Assembly (NCBI GenBank): GCA_016788045.1
Contig: JAEUTG010000004.1
Span: 1-64,000, forward strand
Length of the DNA: 64,000 nt
Reading direction: 5' to 3'
DNA from: Bacteroidales bacterium
GTDB lineage: Bacteria; Bacteroidota; Bacteroidia; Bacteroidales; Lentimicrobiaceae
Below are positions 35,647 to 43,484 of this stretch, one piece after another; position 1 is the stretch's first letter; each line of letters opens with the position of its first letter. The notes beneath the pieces are model-generated. The model made no database searches. It had not been told where the DNA came from and saw only the letters and a list, made by a program, of their open reading frames with translations. The translations under genes were made by a program, and so were the position numbers.

Positions 35647-38487
35647 TTATTGTTCAGGCCCGTTTCTGTGCAGTTTCTCCTTCAGCGATCGGCCGGTATA
35701 AGAGTCAGGATGCTCAGCCAGGGACTCGGGGGTTCCTTCAAAAACAATGCGACCACCTTCGTTTCCTCCTTCCGGGCCAAGGTCGATGACCCAGTCGGCA
35801 CACTTGATCACATCCATGTTGTGTTCAATCACGATGATGCTGTGACCTTTGGCGATCAGTGCATTGAATGATTTCAGCAATTTCCGGATGTCGTGAAAAT
35901 GAAGGCCGGTAGTTGGCTCATCAAAAATAAAGAGGGTAGGTTTTTCGGCTGTACCTTTGATGAGGAAACTGGCGAGTTTGATGCGCTGGGCTTCACCGCC
36001 GCTCAGGGTATCAGACGACTGGCCCATGCGCAGGTAGCCCAGACCGGTGTCGGCAAGGGGCTGCAGTTTAGAAACGATTTTCTGCTCGGTATTGTTTCCT
36101 TTCGCGTGACCTGCAAACAGTTCAATAGCCTGATCAATGGTGAGGTCGAGAATGTCGGAGATGCTTTTCCCAGCATAGGTTACATCGAGAACCTCTTCCT
36201 TAAACCGTTTTCCCTTACAGCTTTCGCACAACAGATGTACATCGGCCATAAACTGCATTCCGATCTGAACGGTGCCTTCGCCTTCACATTCCTCGCAGCG
36301 CCCGCCTTCAACATTAAAGGAAAAGAATCCTGGTTTGTAACCGCGGGTTTTTGCCAGTGCCTGGTCGGCATACAGGGCCCTGATATCGTCGTAGGCTTTT
36401 ACATAAGTAGCCGGATTTGATCTCGACGATCGTCCGATGGGATTCTGGTCAACCATTTCGGTTTCGGAAATCCGTATAAAATCGCCGCCCAGCTTATCGT
36501 ATTTTCCTGTTCGTTCCCCGTAACCACCATAAATCTTTTTCAGGGTAGGATAGAGTACCCTCTTTACCAGTGATGTCTTCCCTGAACCACTTACCCCGGT
36601 AACGGCAACCAGCACGTTGAGCGGAAACTTCACATTGATGCCGGCGAGGTTGTTTTCTCTTACCCCGGTTAATTCAATGGCATCGCGCCATTTACGCCTG
36701 ACCCTGGGAACTTCGATTTCCATGCGGCCGGTGAGGTAGGCTGCTGTGAGGCTTGCCTTGTTATCCGACAACTGATTGAAATTGCCTTCAAAGATGATCC
36801 GGCCTCCGTTTTCGCCCGCTTCAGGGCCAATATCAATGATATGGTCGGCTGCCAGCATGATTTCTTCATCGTGCTCGACCACAATAACCGAATTGCCCAG
36901 GTTTCTCAGGGCAAGCAATACGCGGATAAGGCGCTGGGTGTCGCGCGGGTGAAGCCCGATGCTGGGTTCATCAAGAATGTACATTGAGCCTACCAGACTA
37001 CTGCCAAGCGAAGTTGCCAGGTTGATTCGCTGTGATTCCCCTCCCGAAAGGGTTGACGACAGCCTGTTCAGGTTGAGATAGCCCAGGCCCACATCGCACA
37101 GAAACCTGAGCCTGTTGGTGATTTCAACAATCAGGCGGCCTGCAACAGCAGCATCGTGTTCGCTGAGTTTCAGGTTGCTGAAGAATTCCAGCACCTCATC
37201 CACAGGTTTCAGCACCAGTTCGCTGATTGAAATTCCGCCGACTTTCACATAATTGGCATCCGTTCTCAGGCGGGTTCCGTTGCAATCGGGGCAGACGGTT
37301 TTTCCCCGGTAACGGGAAAGTATGACCCGGTACTGAATTTTGTAGGTCTGTTCTTCCACATATTTAAAGAATGCTCTGATTCCGCCAAAATAGTTGTTCC
37401 CATCCCAAACCAGTTTTTTCTGTTCCGGGGTGAGCTCATACCACGGTTTATGCACAGGAAAGCCAAACCTGTAGGCATTGTTTACCAGTTCATCTTTCCA
37501 TTCGCTGAGTTTTTCCCCTTTCCAGCAGGCTACGGCATCTTCATACACCGATAGACTTTTGTTGGGGATCACCAGGTCCTCATCAATGCCGATAATGCTC
37601 CCGAAACCTTCACAGGTTTTGCAGGCACCGTAAGGATTGTTGAAGGTGAACAGGTTGACCGATGGTTCTTCGAACGATATACCATCGGCTTCGAAACGGT
37701 TTGAGAAAACATGGGTTGACGAACCTTCTGCTGACTCAACCATGCAGATGCATTCGCCATCTCCTTCATAATAGGCTGTCTGAACGGAATCTCCCAATCT
37801 GGTCAGAAGGTCTTCATCTTCTTTCCTGATGGCAACACGATCTATAACAAGGTGATAGACTGATGAGCTGTTTTCGTTTTCTTTCAGTAGGTCATCTATC
37901 CGGAAGATGCTGCCATCCTTCATAGCCCTGCTGAAGCCCTGCTGGTTGAGAATGGAAAGCTGGGCCGGCAGCGACCGGTCATGCTTCAGAATCAGTTTGC
38001 TGAGAATGGTTACCCTGGTGTCTTCGGGAAGTGAGATCAGAAAATCACAGACATCGGTCACCGTATCTCTTTTGACCAGGTTACCCGAGACCGGTGAAAA
38101 GGTTTTCCCTGTGCGGGCAAACAGCAGTTTGATGTATTCATAAATCTCGGTGGAAGTTCCGACGGTGGATCGTGGATTCCGGGTATTGACTTTCTGCTCG
38201 ATGGCAATGGCCGGCGAAATCCCTTTAATGTATTCGACTTCCGGTTTGCTCATACGTCCAAGAAACTGCCGGGCGTAAGCACTCAGACTTTCCACATAAC
38301 GCCGTTGTCCCTCGGCATAGAGAGTGTCGAAAGCCAGCGAAGATTTTCCGCTGCCCGATAATCCGGTGATGACAACGAAACGGTTGCGTGGGATGGCAAG
38401 CGATATATTTTTGAGGTTGTGAACTTTAGCTCCTTTAATCAGGATTGATTTTTCAGGATCAGCAGTTACAAAAGGGTCATTATTCAT
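35647..38487 (-). CDS. uvrA: excinuclease ABC subunit UvrA
   Basis: A 946-aa DNA damage-recognition ATPase of nucleotide excision repair, of normal length. Both ATPase modules are complete: Walker A GLSGSGKSSLAFDT (about 40) and GVSGSGKTSLVKRVL (about 635); signature LSGGESQRINLA and LSGGEAQRIKLA; Walker B YILDEPSIGLHPRD and FIFDEPTTGLH. Zinc-binding Cys pairs are seen in CKTCEGFGS, CPDCNGTRL, CEECEGEG and CESCKGKRF. It works with UvrB and UvrC, which are not in this window. No SOS-type operator can be identified by eye. Confidence 0.98.
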   Translation of the reverse strand: MNNDPFVTADPEKSILIKGAKVHNLKNISLAIPRNRFVVITGLSGSGKSSLAFDTLYAEGQRRYVESLSAYARQFLGRMSKPEVEYIKGISPAIAIEQKVNTRNPRSTVGTSTEIYEYIKLLFARTGKTFSPVSGNLVKRDTVTDVCDFLISLPEDTRVTILSKLILKHDRSLPAQLSILNQQGFSRAMKDGSIFRIDDLLKENENSSSVYHLVIDRVAIRKEDEDLLTRLGDSVQTAYYEGDGECICMVESAEGSSTHVFSNRFEADGISFEEPSVNLFTFNNPYGACKTCEGFGSIIGIDEDLVIPNKSLSVYEDAVACWKGEKLSEWKDELVNNAYRFGFPVHKPWYELTPEQKKLVWDGNNYFGGIRAFFKYVEEQTYKIQYRVILSRYRGKTVCPDCNGTRLRTDANYVKVGGISISELVLKPVDEVLEFFSNLKLSEHDAAVAGRLIVEITNRLRFLCDVGLGYLNLNRLSSTLSGGESQRINLATSLGSSLVGSMYILDEPSIGLHPRDTQRLIRVLLALRNLGNSVIVVEHDEEIMLAADHIIDIGPEAGENGGRIIFEGNFNQLSDNKASLTAAYLTGRMEIEVPRVRRKWRDAIELTGVRENNLAGINVKFPLNVLVAVTGVSGSGKTSLVKRVLYPTLKKIYGGYGERTGKYDKLGGDFIRISETEMVDQNPIGRSSRSNPATYVKAYDDIRALYADQALAKTRGYKPGFFSFNVEGGRCEECEGEGTVQIGMQFMADVHLLCESCKGKRFKEEVLDVTYAGKSISDILDLTIDQAIELFAGHAKGNNTEQKIVSKLQPLADTGLGYLRMGQSSDTLSGGEAQRIKLASFLIKGTAEKPTLFIFDEPTTGLHFHDIRKLLKSFNALIAKGHSIIVIEHNMDVIKCADWVIDLGPEGGNEGGRIVFEGTPESLAEHPDSYTGRSLKEKLHRNGPEQ

Positions 38488-38536
38488 ATTAAACAGAGCA
38501 TTTCAGGGGTGTAAAATTAATTTTTTTATCGCCTCG

Positions 38537-38569
38537 CTTGCTTTTGTAATGATTAATGCAGTATATTTG
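38537..38569 (+). promoter_or_regulatory. promoter of the ECF sigma gene at 38700
   Basis: CTTG at 38537-38540 and TATATTTG at 38562-38569 are 21 bases apart, fitting the Bacteroidota consensus. A leader of about 120 bases follows. Confidence 0.5.
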
Positions 38570-38642
38570 TTCACCCGGTAATTGAATCAGACCGGGAAAT
38601 TTCTTTCAGACTGTTCATCATTTATTGTATCACCAAAACAAC

Positions 38643-38698
38643 AGGAGGCACATTATAGGTTAAATATCTACGCTACAATTACTAACAAAAGGAGGCAC
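38643..38698 (+). promoter_or_regulatory. duplicated Shine-Dalgarno-like AGGAGGCAC sites
   Basis: AGGAGGCAC occurs at 38643-38651 and again at 38690-38698. The second copy sits directly before the ATG at 38700 and is an unusually strong ribosome binding site for this genome, where most genes show none. The first copy has no start codon in range. Confidence 0.6.
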
Positions 38699-38699
38699 C

Positions 38700-39287
38700 A
38701 TGCATTCCCCGTCGGTTAGCGATCAGGAGCTAATAAACAGGTATTTAGCCGGTAATGAAATCAGCCTTGAACAGTTGATTCACCGTCACAAAAGCAAAGT
38801 TTATTCTTATATCCTTATGGTCGTTAAGGATAAACAACATGCTGATGATATCTTTCAGGATACTTTTATCAAAGTTATCCATACACTGAGATCAGGAACC
38901 TATAAAGAAGAGGGTAAATTCATCCAATGGGTGATGCGTATCGCCCACAACCTGGTGATTGATCATTTTCGCAGGGCCCGAAGAATTCCTGTCGTGGACT
39001 TCAGAAGCGATGAGCCGAACATTATTGATAACCTCAGGGTCTACGATGAATCAGCCGAAGAACGGCTGATCATCGAACAGATTCATCAGGATGTGCGGTC
39101 AATGATCGAATACCTTCCTGCTGAGCAGCGTGAGGTGCTGATTATGAGGCATTATGCTGACATGAGCTTCAAAGAGATTGCGGAGCAGACCAACGTGAGT
39201 ATCAATACGGCTCTGGGCAGAATGCGCTATGCGCTCATTAACCTCAGAAAACTGATTGAACAGAACGAAATTTCATTATCAGCCTGA
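38700..39287 (+). CDS. ECF-type RNA polymerase sigma factor
   Basis: A 195-aa sigma-70 family factor. Region 2 spans about 20-85 (YSYILMVVKDKQHADDIFQ, QWVMRIAHNLVIDHFRR). Region 4 spans about 135-190, with LPAEQREVLIMRHYADMSF and a helix-turn-helix through EIAEQTNVSINTALGRM. No anti-sigma gene is adjacent; the next gene is a 67-aa protein. Unlike most genes here it has a strong Shine-Dalgarno sequence. Sigma factors of this shape followed by a small protein recur in the phylum as I remember it. The regulon is unknown. Confidence 0.93.
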   Translation: MHSPSVSDQELINRYLAGNEISLEQLIHRHKSKVYSYILMVVKDKQHADDIFQDTFIKVIHTLRSGTYKEEGKFIQWVMRIAHNLVIDHFRRARRIPVVDFRSDEPNIIDNLRVYDESAEERLIIEQIHQDVRSMIEYLPAEQREVLIMRHYADMSFKEIAEQTNVSINTALGRMRYALINLRKLIEQNEISLSA

Positions 39288-39660
39288 TATTTCTTGTTTT
39301 CATGTTGAAGCCGGCGGACATTTGGTTTGCCGGTTTTTTTTATGGTCACTTTCACCAGAAGTTTACCATGGTTTCCGGTTCCGTAAATTGATCTTTGAAC
39401 GGAAATTCAGGTTTTTCGGTATGCTGGTATGTGCATTGATCTGATAACATCTCCACTCAATTTTTTTTCTTTTCATTTCATCGTATGGTGAAAAACCGGT
39501 CAGCCGGTTCACCGAAGGTTGTTTCCTGATGCTTTTCTGAAATCAGCCGGACTAAAGTCATTTCATTACACATATTTTTTTTCATCAAGGTATACTATAG
39601 CCCCACTCTGATGCGTTAGTATGCAGTAATCCAATCAAATTACAAATTAACAAAAAGCCT
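39288..39660. other. intergenic with terminator, otherwise empty
   Basis: About 370 bases. A terminator lies at 39310-39342. The rest is AT-rich with long T runs (39461-39470, 39571-39580) and no supported ORF. Confidence 0.5.
39310..39342 (+). terminator. terminator after the ECF sigma gene
   Basis: CCGGC and GCCGG pair across a 13-base loop and are followed by eight T residues. Confidence 0.7.
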
Positions 39661-39864
39661 ATGCCCAAAAGCTTTACACGCAAAAACATCAGCAATGTTC
39701 CTTTAAAATCAGAGTTCGGATATAGCCTTAAAAACATCAGGATAAGTCCGGTCAACGCATCACCGGATGACTCGGTGATCAGGAACATACTGAATTACTC
39801 AAAAGCATTGGCCTGTATCCCGGCGCAGCAATCCGGAACCTACAGTCTGATTTTGCTCAATTAG
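39661..39864 (+). CDS. small conserved-looking protein (67 aa)
   Basis: The frame opens MPKSFTRKNISNVPLKSEF, continues through GYSLKNIRISPVNASPDDS and VIRNILNYSKALACIP, and ends in a hydrophobic LILLN. It is basic at the N-terminus and has no signal peptide. I believe similar 60-70-residue proteins with an IRNILNYSKAL core are found in other Bacteroidota, but I cannot name a family. Support for a real gene: ATG start, codon use like its neighbours, isolation between two terminators, and a very strong terminator 27 bases after the stop. The function is unknown. Confidence 0.7.
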   Translation: MPKSFTRKNISNVPLKSEFGYSLKNIRISPVNASPDDSVIRNILNYSKALACIPAQQSGTYSLILLN

Positions 39865-39891
39865 TCAGGTTTTTAATGTTGGTTAATGCAG

Positions 39892-39920
39892 GCTGCCCCC
39901 GAAAGGGGGCAGTTTTTTTT
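39892..39920 (+). terminator. strong rho-independent terminator
   Basis: GCTGCCCCC and GGGGGCAG enclose a GAAA tetraloop, followed by eight T residues, immediately after the 67-aa gene. Confidence 0.93.
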
Positions 39921-39972
39921 GGTTTGGGATAATGCAAATATGTGGTATTTTTGGGCATTAAATCGCCCGGTT

Positions 39973-40536
39973 ATGAATGAAATTGACTATTTGCGGAATC
40001 TGGTTCTGGCTCCCTATATTCTGAAAGCAACAGCACTGATCGGCGTGAGTCGCCGGGTTGGAGGAAACCAGTTCCGGCATGCCTTCTCTACGCTCGGGAT
40101 TCTGTTTGATTACAAGTATTTCTATGACAGTGTCCTGCTGAAGGCTTCGCTTATTCATGATCTGCTTGAAGACCTTCCGGGTACCATGATAGATGAAATC
40201 AGGCAGACTGATGAGGAGGGTTATCGTGTGGTTGATCTTGTACTGGAAGTTACAAAACGTGAAGGGGAATCTAAACCCGTGTACCTTCAGAGAGTGCTTG
40301 AAACCGGTTCTACCAATGCCCTCATCCTTAAATGTGCCGACAGAATCAGCAACCTTACCGACCTGCACCGCGATACAGATTCCGATGAGAAGATTTCCAG
40401 GTACCTCGATCAGACTGAGCAGTTTATCCTGCCAATGGCAGTAAAAGTGAATGCTGACATGGTGGTTGAACTCACTGATATGATTGCCAAAAGGCGGTCC
40501 ATCATCAACCGCAACTCCTCCACCATAAAGATCTGA
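39973..40536 (+). CDS. RelA/SpoT-type HD hydrolase (small alarmone-hydrolase-like)
   Basis: The protein is 187 aa from the ATG at 39973; the frame is open to 39886, but that part overlaps the terminator. The pattern matches the HD domain of SpoT/MESH1: GVSRRVGGNQFRHAFSTLGI (metal-binding His), ASLIHDLLEDLPGT (HD and ED pairs), VLEVTKREG, and LILKCADRISNLTDL (late Asp). Synthetase, TGS and ACT domains are absent, so it resembles stand-alone hydrolases that degrade (p)ppGpp, or possibly NADPH as MESH1 does. Substrate assignment is inference. It is cytoplasmic and monocistronic. Confidence 0.8.
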   Translation: MNEIDYLRNLVLAPYILKATALIGVSRRVGGNQFRHAFSTLGILFDYKYFYDSVLLKASLIHDLLEDLPGTMIDEIRQTDEEGYRVVDLVLEVTKREGESKPVYLQRVLETGSTNALILKCADRISNLTDLHRDTDSDEKISRYLDQTEQFILPMAVKVNADMVVELTDMIAKRRSIINRNSSTIKI

Positions 40537-40558
40537 CCCCGGGCAGCTATACCGCAAC

Positions 40559-41761
40559 CTATTTCATCACAACGCGGGCAACCTGATCACGCATTTCGTT
40601 GTATACCGGTTTCAGACTGCTGTTTCCATCTGTTCCATAGTTAACCATCAGTGCCATAATTGTATGGTATTCTGGAAAATAATAAAGATCAGCACTGTAA
40701 GCAAGGTCCCGGCCCCTGTGTCCCCAGGCATAATCGGTCAGGGTATCCCCAAGGTCGATGAAGTCTTTGAAACAACCGGTACCGATGAGCTTGCGCGACT
40801 CAACATCGGGATGAAACACCAGCATTTCGTTGAGTGAAGCCTGGCTCAGCAGGGTTTTGCTGACGAAAAGGGCATCCATAAACAGGTACATGTCCCACAC
40901 GGTAGAATACACCCCTCCGTAACCATTACCGCTTCCGGTATTCCACAGGCTGAGATTCTGAAGATTGCCGTTGTTGTATAGGTCGAAATAGCCCTGGGCC
41001 ACCCCCGAAGAAGGGTAAGGATCGTGCCAGTAATAGTAGGTGTCGTCCATCCCGACAGTCTCAAATATTTTTGTCCGCAAGGTATTGGCATGTGGAATCC
41101 CGGTTGCCGATTCAACGATCATACTCAGCAGCAGATAGTTGGTGTTGCTGTAGCCTACCGTATCTGCCGGACTGAAACCGAAAGCCGCCGGTTTGTTGTA
41201 GGCAAATTCAAGCAATTCATCACTGGTCCAGTGCCTTTCAGGATCATTCAGAATGTGAAGGTAGAAGTTCTGATCTTCAATGATATCGTAAAATCCTGAA
41301 GTGTGGTTCAGCAGATTTCTTATGGTGATGGGCTGATCCCCGTTGCTGAGCTTCCTGAGTTTTTCTGAAGGGATGTATTTGCTTACAGGGTCATTGAGGG
41401 AAAGGACACCTTCTTCGGAAAGCTTCAGCACTGCGGTAGCAAACATCAGTTTCGTGACACTGGCTATTTTCGAAACATGGCAGGCCTGCATGTTGACCTT
41501 GTTTTTTATGTCAGCCACACCGGCTGACCCGATAAAGAACCCGCTTTCGTCTTTTACCAGCAGTATCGCTCCCGGCAGGCCCCTTCTGATATACTGATCA
41601 AGAATCTGCTGGTAAGCCAGGCTGTTTGAACTGGATGAGAATTGCGGATCCTGCTCCAGTGGACAATTGATGGAACCGGGCCTGCTTTGCTCGTCGCTGC
41701 AGGCAGTTATGAACAGCAGCATGATACCGCTGAAAAAAAGTTGTTTTATGATGTTGGACAT
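40559..41761 (-). CDS. serine hydrolase lipoprotein (beta-lactamase class C / PBP4B family)
   Basis: A 400-aa exported lipoprotein with lipobox LLFITAC. The serine beta-lactamase-like fold shows its three motifs: Ser101-x-x-Lys104 in ASVTKLMFATAV, the Tyr-Ser-Asn motif in VGYSNTNYLLL, and HRG (in place of KTG) in AWGHRGRDL. Proteins of this family are D-alanyl-D-alanine peptidases, esterases or amidases; a true beta-lactamase is not implied. It is the downstream partner of the 41746-42450 gene, which it overlaps by 16 bases. Confidence 0.88.
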   Translation of the reverse strand: MSNIIKQLFFSGIMLLFITACSDEQSRPGSINCPLEQDPQFSSSSNSLAYQQILDQYIRRGLPGAILLVKDESGFFIGSAGVADIKNKVNMQACHVSKIASVTKLMFATAVLKLSEEGVLSLNDPVSKYIPSEKLRKLSNGDQPITIRNLLNHTSGFYDIIEDQNFYLHILNDPERHWTSDELLEFAYNKPAAFGFSPADTVGYSNTNYLLLSMIVESATGIPHANTLRTKIFETVGMDDTYYYWHDPYPSSGVAQGYFDLYNNGNLQNLSLWNTGSGNGYGGVYSTVWDMYLFMDALFVSKTLLSQASLNEMLVFHPDVESRKLIGTGCFKDFIDLGDTLTDYAWGHRGRDLAYSADLYYFPEYHTIMALMVNYGTDGNSSLKPVYNEMRDQVARVVMK

Positions 41762-42450
41762 TCGAGTCTATCCGGTTTAGGCTTGTTCTGAATGGAATTG
41801 TTTTTAAATAAGGTGAACTGCAGGCCGAAGGTCAGGATGCCGTTCGGGAGCAGACTGACATATTCCTTAACAAAGGGCATCTGCATCCTGAAATCGTAAT
41901 TGATGAAGATCCTGCGCACATTGTAATGATAGCCTGCATCATAACCTGCTCCGATTCCTGCCCCGGCAACAAACTGCGGTCTGGAAGCCCGCTTCATGGT
42001 CCAGGTGCCATCGTTTTGCCTGACGGCCTGTTCAGTAAGCAGAAATGCATGCATATACCCGATATGAATGCTGGCTTCTGCGGAGAACTTCCCGAAATAC
42101 CGGCGATATCCTCCCTGGGTAGTCAGCAGGAGTACATGATTTACATTTCTGTGGTAATACCAGCTGATGCCTGCATTCTGAAACAGTTTCCCGGTATAGA
42201 CCTGCTTTCCTCCCAGGGCATGGGTATCTATGTTTCTGAACATCGGACTCCTGATGGTCTCCTTCCACCCGAACTCGTAGGTAAGAGCCAGTCCCGGGTG
42301 GATTGGCTCATTGAAAACAGCCGTAAGGGAAGCTGGTGGCAAAAGGGTGGCGTTGTTCAGGATTCCGACAGAAAATGGGGCTGATTTCCATGATTGTCCG
42401 AACGCCAGACCTTGAATCAGCATGGCCAGAGTCCACAGAACAGGGCGCAT
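41746..42450 (-). CDS. exported hypothetical protein, probable beta-barrel
   Basis: The protein is 234 aa from the ATG at 42450, which begins a signal peptide (MRPVLWTLAMLIQGLAFGQ). The mature part has alternating aromatic-rich strands (YEFGWKE, AGISWYYHRNVNHVLLLT, GAGYDAGYHYNVRRIFINY, GILTFGLQFTLF), fitting a small outer-membrane beta-barrel. I recognise no family. It overlaps the serine hydrolase gene and so is translated with it, suggesting a shared envelope function. Confidence 0.7.
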   Translation of the reverse strand: MRPVLWTLAMLIQGLAFGQSWKSAPFSVGILNNATLLPPASLTAVFNEPIHPGLALTYEFGWKETIRSPMFRNIDTHALGGKQVYTGKLFQNAGISWYYHRNVNHVLLLTTQGGYRRYFGKFSAEASIHIGYMHAFLLTEQAVRQNDGTWTMKRASRPQFVAGAGIGAGYDAGYHYNVRRIFINYDFRMQMPFVKEYVSLLPNGILTFGLQFTLFKNNSIQNKPKPDRLECPTS

Positions 42451-42557
42451 AGGCAGCGTTTTATTAATCCGGGAAAACCGGAAAATTAGCATTGAAATTT
42501 AGGGCAAGTTACGCAATACTTCATTACGATAAAACATCGACCTGATGGTGAACAGCA

Positions 42558-43190
42558 CTAGGCCTCGCCATAAAAGTTTTCGCCGGCAGGCCTGTCTTCA
42601 CTGATGTCTCTGCTGTATTTGATGCGGGCATTTTTTTCGCGGGTGAACATCCTTTCCATGTCGGCTTTGTCCTTTTTAAAGATGATGGTGTTGTGGATGG
42701 AAATGGTTGTGGCTGATTTACTTACATCGTGTTCTGTGCCAATGTAGGTAAACGTCCAGTTGTGGACCGAAAGATCATCAACAAGGGCTTTGATCGCCTT
42801 TGCATCAAATTCTCTCGAACTGTTCTCTTCTCCATCGGTCAGCACGGTTACCAGCACATGGTAATCTTCAGCTCCGGAAAGCTGGTTTCTTAATTGCTGA
42901 ATACTGAATCCCATGGCATCGTAAAGAGGTGTCATGGCATTGGGTTGATATCTGTTGCCATCAATTTCTTCAAGTTTGCTCACCGGCATATTTTCCAGCA
43001 GATATTTTTGCCCCAGTCCGTTAAAGGTCAGTATTGAGATAAAATGTTCCTGATCAGGATATTGTTTTTCAACGCCTTTGATGGTCTGAACTACTTCATT
43101 AAAGCCTTTGATAATATCTTCCTTTATAGATTGCATGGATCCGCTTTCGTCGAGGATAATGAGGTTGTGTACTCTGTGCTTTGTTGTCAT
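42558..43190 (-). CDS. von Willebrand factor A domain protein
   Basis: A 210-aa cytoplasmic protein consisting of one vWA domain. The MIDAS metal site is intact: Asp14-x-Ser16-x-Ser18 in LIILDESGSMQSI, a middle Thr (NAMTPLYDAMGF) and the late Asp in TVLTDGEENSS. There is no signal peptide or partner AAA ATPase gene nearby. Such proteins usually mediate protein-protein contacts. It is a single gene; its role is unknown. Confidence 0.87.
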   Translation of the reverse strand: MTTKHRVHNLIILDESGSMQSIKEDIIKGFNEVVQTIKGVEKQYPDQEHFISILTFNGLGQKYLLENMPVSKLEEIDGNRYQPNAMTPLYDAMGFSIQQLRNQLSGAEDYHVLVTVLTDGEENSSREFDAKAIKALVDDLSVHNWTFTYIGTEHDVSKSATTISIHNTIIFKKDKADMERMFTREKNARIKYSRDISEDRPAGENFYGEA

Positions 43191-43484
43191 AATGTGTAGG
43201 TTTTAAATGTTGATAAACGGATGGATAAATGCCGGATTCCATATCCTGTGAAGGATCGCAGGGCTTTATACGGAGAAGCACAAGGGAATGTACCTGACAG
43301 TAAAACCGGATTTGCTGGTCAGATCAAGTTTTATGCCAGAATGGATGGTTGCAAGATTGTCACCTGCTTTGGCAAACTCTCTGAAAATGAAGGTGCAATG
43401 TACTATGCAACAGGTCGGTACAGGACAGACATCTTTCCGGTAAACAACAAAGCAATGACTTCCAGTTTTACAATGCCTGTAAAA

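Noticed and set aside
39958..40557. 199-codon open frame on the minus strand
   Set aside because: Fully antisense to the SpoT-type HD gene, whose motifs are intact.
40559..41761. Beta-lactamase resistance gene
   Set aside because: The fold and SxxK/YSN motifs are shared with many peptidases and esterases, and the third motif is HRG rather than KTG. Nothing points specifically to antibiotic hydrolysis.
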